Positions 60,718 to 64,000 of a stretch of 64,000 nucleotides of DNA are shown here, piece by piece (the stretch's first letter is position 1; each line of letters opens with the position of its first letter). The translations under genes were made by a program, and so were the position numbers. The DNA comes from Gordonibacter sp. An230 (GTDB taxonomy: Bacteria > Actinomycetota > Coriobacteriia > Coriobacteriales > Eggerthellaceae). Under the pieces are notes generated by a model that saw only the letters and a program-made list of their open reading frames with translations, was not told the DNA's origin and ran no database searches. The stretch spans positions 1 through 64,000 of the forward strand of contig NZ_NFJP01000018.1 in NCBI RefSeq assembly GCF_002159915.1, in the 5' to 3' direction.

Positions 60718-60948
60718 ATGGCAGTCGAATCGACGGGATGTCTGTACGTCAAGGTTCTCGTGCCGATACAGGACACGTACTCAGTGGCGGAGATAGCGAT
60801 ACTCCTGCGCGTGAGCAGGAGCGCGATCTACGAATGGAGCCTCCTCGAGGACGACCTTCTGCCGCTGAGGAGGTTGATGGGCAGGAAGAGGGGGCGCTTC
60901 GCGTTCAGGGACGAGCTCTTCAAGTGGAGCAAGCGGCACGCGAAGTGA
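60718..60948 (+). CDS. Excisionase-like helix-turn-helix protein
   Basis: A 76-residue protein with a MerR/excisionase-type HTH: TYSVAEIAILLRVSRSAIYE, then RRLMGRKRGRFAFRDELFKW, the usual HTH_17 form. ATG 60718 has GGAAGGAG 7 bases upstream. Such small proteins accompany integrases of mobile elements or regulate them. No integrase is seen nearby, so it may be a leftover of an integrative element. Confidence 0.75.
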   Translation: MAVESTGCLYVKVLVPIQDTYSVAEIAILLRVSRSAIYEWSLLEDDLLPLRRLMGRKRGRFAFRDELFKWSKRHAK

Positions 60949-61086
60949 GCTTCGATGCCTCAAATCTCCAATCGGAGCTGAAAGCACTCTTCTCGTTTCG
61001 TGGTCGGGCTCTAACGTTGATTCCTGGACTGCAACAGCATGCGATCATGTTTCTCCGAAACGTCTCCGTAGTTGCGCCTAGTTTAG

Positions 61087-61479
61087 TTTGGCTTAGCCTG
61101 CTTTTCCTCCGATTCTGACCGTTGCGGAATCGATCTCGATGAGAAGCCCGGAGTCGAGTTAGATGCACTCACGGTTGTTGAGCGTATACCGCCTGCATGG
61201 CTCGTGGTGGAATGCTTCGAAAGTGACCATCCGATAGTTCTCACAATATGTCGCCGTTTGAACGTGGATGGCATTGAGTGGATCCCCTGCTTATTTCCGG
61301 AGGGTGCATCTTGCCGAAATTTCGCTCTTCGGATTGCTTCGATCTCGGATCATACTCGCTGCAAAAGAAGAATGGCAGCCGAGACTTCTGCTGGCCTTGA
61401 TGGCTCCATTGCCCTAGTGCAAGCACGCATCGTGAGCGAGCTGAGTACTCTGACGCTGGTCTGCGCTATCTATCTTTAG
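61087..61479 (+). pseudogene. Possible decayed coding remnant
   Basis: A 130-codon open frame without a usable start reads like protein in its first part (SDRCGIDLDEKPGVELDALT, then VVECFESDHPIVLTICRRLN) and shows balanced codon use, unlike GC-rich shadow frames. No family is recognised. It lies beside the HTH gene at a drop in GC content. Confidence 0.35.
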
Positions 61480-61617
61480 AAGAACGGTAGCATCGGACGC
61501 GGGCTTGCCCGGGGTTTGTCAGAAAGTGATTAAAGTCGTCGTTGATGCCAAATGAGGGAAGCCGCCCGGGACTGCGAACTCAAAGCTTGGTGTAGCCGTC
61601 ATGGCTCTACCGTTCTT
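61480..61617. repeat. 11-bp inverted repeat enclosing 116 bp
   Basis: AAGAACGGTAG (61480-61490) and CTACCGTTCTT (61607-61617). The enclosed DNA has no gene. The arms could be ends of a small element or chance. Confidence 0.5.
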
Positions 61618-61753
61618 TTCTTGATTCATCGAAATTCAACGACGCCGAGATTGTGTTTAGCTTGTCCATCGCATTGTCTGTCCGGGAATCGAACGGGAGT
61701 CGGACCCGCCGCGAACATAGGACTTTCGGCTTTGCGTCTCGCTGTGGTCGATA
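61480..61753. other. Non-coding stretch left of TrlF pair
   Basis: About 270 bp with no gene. Besides the inverted repeat it contains GGAATCGAAC (61685-61694), the complement of a tRNA T-loop sequence, but the surrounding bases do not fold as a tRNA arm. Confidence 0.4.
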
Positions 61754-62068
61754 TTAACAGCCGACTTCCTCACTGCTTTTATCGCTGCTGGCCATCTCTT
61801 CTGATTTCTGCTCTTCCAGAAGCTTGTTTATGCCATCCCTGATTCCCTCTAGCAAGGATACGAATTCGTCAAAGACCTTTTGCTTTACCTTGCCAGCATC
61901 CTGGACATCAATTTCATATTTGTTTCTAGGTTCGAAATCGAGAAGTTCGAACAGCGTCTTTGCATTGGTCGAATTGTCCTTAATGACAACCTGCTTTCCC
62001 TCGCTATTGCTAAGAACGATCTCCTCCTGCTGGTTGCCTTCTACAGTGATTTTAATTTCGCGCGCCAT
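61754..62068 (-). CDS. Small acidic partner of TrlF-like ATPase
   Basis: A 104-residue protein. The N-terminal half is a beta-rich segment (REIKITVEGNQQEEIVLSNS), the second half a helical acidic stretch (VFDEFVSLLEGIRDGINKLL, then SSDKSSEEVGC). ATG 62068 has AAGGAGG 10 bases upstream and overlaps the ATPase stop by 17 bases, so the two are coupled. No family is recognised. Low GC matches its neighbour. Confidence 0.75.
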   Translation of the reverse strand: MAREIKITVEGNQQEEIVLSNSEGKQVVIKDNSTNAKTLFELLDFEPRNKYEIDVQDAGKVKQKVFDEFVSLLEGIRDGINKLLEEQKSEEMASSDKSSEEVGC

Positions 62069-64000
62069 ACGCTTTCAACCTCCTTGCCAGAGCCTGCCGT
62101 CCGCCGTCCATGTTTTCCGCGATCCATTCAAGAGCTTCGCAGCCTTCGTCCTCGAGGCATCCAGACTTAAGCGAAAGCGAAAAGCGTCTTTTGTCGTCGC
62201 GCGAACCGGATGCGATGATCACGTTGTCTGCGTCTAGGTTGACGACGAGAAGAGGATTGTGGGTGACGAGTATAACTTGCGCCTTGTCCCTCAGTCCCTG
62301 GATTGCTGCAGATAGCTCTTTGGAAATCTTTAGGTTAGAGATGTTGTCTTCGGGCTGGTCGATAAGTAGCACATCTGCCTGGGTCACATTTTGATCGAGC
62401 AAGACTTCGTAATATATTAGCGCCTTTTCGCCGAAAGTGTTGCCGATAACTCGTTCTGAGGTGCTCTGGCGTTTAACCTCCTGCTCCGTTTTGCAAAGAG
62501 AATCCAGAAAAGACTCGAGGTTCTTCTTGACTGCTTCGTCGATCTTGTCGACCTGCCTAGTTCCCCTGACGGCGTTGCACAAGGATTCCTCCGCATCGAT
62601 TTTTTCGATAGCGGCTTTGTCGAATCCGTCGTTGAACAGGGACTTGTAGAATTCCTCTTCAATCTCTTCGGCTGTTTTGGTCACGTATGGAGCGTAAGAC
62701 CTGAAGACATATCCGCCAGCACGTTTATCCACGTAGCCGATACCCTGGTCGTAGTATTTCGACAGAGAAGGGAAGGAAGGGTACTCCTTTTTGATGTCCA
62801 GAGACGCCTGCGCTTGCTGAATGACCTTCAAGATGACCGCTTGCTTCAGCGTGCTATAGCTTTCGGCTTGTCGATCGAGATTCGTTGAGGTTCTATTCGT
62901 GCTAGCCTTGTACTGCGTAATCGAGGTGAGGATGACGTTCTCGACGGAGCTGAACAGTCTTTCGGAGGCCAGTCTTTTCTCGACAGAAGACAAGGCATCA
63001 TTTAACGAAGCCAGTGCCTCATTCAGGCTCTTCAATTCGTCAGGGGCGTATATGAGTTCGTTGTCTTCGATTTCGGTTTTTAGCTGCGTGATAATTGACC
63101 TCAATGCCGCAAAGCGATTTTCGAGCTGCGAGCAGTCTCTTGCCGCGAAGCCTTCGGTTGACACGGATACAAAGAACGTCTTGCGTAGGTATTCCTCCTT
63201 CACGGTCAAGGCGCTGCTTGCGGCTTCGTCAAGCGTTTTCTTTGCTCCTGTGCGCCTGCGCACCCACTCCATTACTCGATTTGTGAACGTTGTGATTTGC
63301 AATCTGAAGTCCTGGCAGTTAACTTCGGAAAAAAGAGAGCGCCCGTCAGGGTACAGGTCTTTATTGTTGTTGTAGTCGTTAAATAGCTCACCTTGGAATA
63401 CCGCCTTGCTCCTACTTGGCAGGGCGGGTATCTCGATTCGGTTATTCCTTTTTGCTGCTTTAACATGGCTCTCCGAATCGTTTCCTGAAATAAGCTTAAG
63501 AAGTGTTGATTTGCCCGATCCGTTTTCTCCAATGATGACGTTCACCCCGGGGCTAAGTTGCATATCAACGCCATTTACGCTTACTTTTTCCAAGAATGGA
63601 TAAGAGACACTGTCGATTCTTCCAAATCTGGTTTCGGGCGAAGTGATTGCGAGCAGCAAACCCCTAAACGAGGGAAGGGCTCTGATGGTGGTGAAGACTG
63701 GGGCGCCTTGTCTGACGTTCTTGGAGTCGTGGTTGGGATATGCGGCCCATTCGTGACAGTCGATGCCGATAAGCAAGCCGATGGAATTGCAGAACTCGCT
63801 CATGTCGACCAGATTGTTTTTTACAATGCCTTCCACATTAGGGCTCTGAATCTCAATTGCGCTAATGTAGCCAATTTCCAAGTAGTCCAAAAAATCCGAG
63901 CAGGCATCGCTGAAAGAATTGGCGCCGCCCTTTTGCTCGGGATCAAGGCTCTTCCTTTGATATGCAACCAAAATGACAGGAAGTTTAATTTCCTTAAGAA
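62052..64000 (-). CDS. TrlF-like PHP/AAA ATPase, N-terminus beyond window
   Basis: The frame is open to the right edge, so the 5' end is missing. The visible ~649 residues start with the end of a PHP-like domain (LLIGIDCHEWAAYPNHDSKN, RALPSFRGLLLAI). An SMC/ABC-type ATPase follows: Walker A VIIGENGSGKSTLLKLI (about 160), a long coiled region (300-480) and Walker B VLLIDQPEDNISN with ILVTHNPLLVV (about 560-610). This order fits TrlF-family ATPases, linked to defence or DNA-end processing in other bacteria. GC is near 47%, far below the rest, pointing to horizontal transfer. Confidence 0.8.
   Translation of the reverse strand, partial: LKEIKLPVILVAYQRKSLDPEQKGGANSFSDACSDFLDYLEIGYISAIEIQSPNVEGIVKNNLVDMSEFCNSIGLLIGIDCHEWAAYPNHDSKNVRQGAPVFTTIRALPSFRGLLLAITSPETRFGRIDSVSYPFLEKVSVNGVDMQLSPGVNVIIGENGSGKSTLLKLISGNDSESHVKAAKRNNRIEIPALPSRSKAVFQGELFNDYNNNKDLYPDGRSLFSEVNCQDFRLQITTFTNRVMEWVRRRTGAKKTLDEAASSALTVKEEYLRKTFFVSVSTEGFAARDCSQLENRFAALRSIITQLKTEIEDNELIYAPDELKSLNEALASLNDALSSVEKRLASERLFSSVENVILTSITQYKASTNRTSTNLDRQAESYSTLKQAVILKVIQQAQASLDIKKEYPSFPSLSKYYDQGIGYVDKRAGGYVFRSYAPYVTKTAEEIEEEFYKSLFNDGFDKAAIEKIDAEESLCNAVRGTRQVDKIDEAVKKNLESFLDSLCKTEQEVKRQSTSERVIGNTFGEKALIYYEVLLDQNVTQADVLLIDQPEDNISNLKISKELSAAIQGLRDKAQVILVTHNPLLVVNLDADNVIIASGSRDDKRRFSLSLKSGCLEDEGCEALEWIAENMDGGRQALARRLKAYGARN

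Noticed and set aside
61681-61710. Minus-strand tRNA 3' end or attachment site, because of GTTCGATTCC
   Set aside because: The five bases on each side of the loop do not pair as a T stem, and no matching acceptor, anticodon or D arm is found within 80 bases.

Overview
The window is high-GC DNA (roughly 65-70% by eye) with GTG/TTG starts, strong AGGAGG-type ribosome sites, a Sec-containing formate dehydrogenase, a Tat-exported flavoprotein reductase paired with a membrane-anchored LuxR regulator, and a meso-DAP dehydrogenase. This combination points to an anaerobic actinobacterium of the Coriobacteriia, most likely Eggerthellaceae. That assignment is inference; no rRNA or other marker is present. 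The last ~3 kb is clearly lower in GC and looks acquired.

Layout. 1-9.7 kb: a 5'-truncated LuxR-type membrane regulator, an Rrf2/IscR-like regulator, a carotenoid operon (crtI-crtB plus a fused prenol kinase/DUF92 kinase), a convergent flavoprotein, and a secreted-tail membrane protein. 9.7-14.8 kb: an ABC-F ATPase with a three-codon leader ORF, a DUF6933-like protein, tcdA and a TatD hydrolase. 15-18.3 kb: a Tat flavoprotein reductase divergent from its LuxR-type regulator. 18.8-24.8 kb: a 1264-residue von Willebrand A surface protein, two tandemly duplicated small membrane proteins, the stump of a SpoU methyltransferase, and a YP-repeat membrane protein. 24.8-31.5 kb: L-lactate dehydrogenase, then a two-component system with an FtsX-type ABC transporter, and a methyltransferase stump. 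32-33.8 kb: WYL regulator, a small LALW-motif protein and a HIRAN protein. 34-38.6 kb: a NuoF-C/GltD fusion and a selenocysteine formate dehydrogenase. 39.3-50.9 kb: ddh, a Cys-less PurF homologue, asparaginase, RNA cyclic phosphodiesterase, a helicase-nuclease, HelD and a deformylase-like protein. 51.3-54.7 kb: a capsule-control operon (LCP, CpsC, CpsD, CpsB). 55-64 kb: an accessory stretch with a frameshifted LOG gene, DUF3841, a broken HIRAN copy, NERD, a second WYL and LALW protein, an excisionase-like HTH, and a TrlF-like ATPase with a small partner running off the right edge.

The most notable pattern is a module present twice: a WYL regulator convergent with a LALW-motif protein, plus a HIRAN protein. 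Three promoters of these genes carry the same dyad, TGTCCY-N6-GGGACR, about 20 bp upstream of the -10 box. This suggests an undescribed WYL-controlled regulon, possibly for DNA damage or phage response; the function is inference. A second firm result is in-frame UGA decoding in the formate dehydrogenase: the motif around the UGA matches E. coli FdhF, and a SECIS-like hairpin places its GGTCT loop at the same distance from UGA as in E. coli. No rRNA, complete tRNA, CRISPR array or insertion sequence was recognised.
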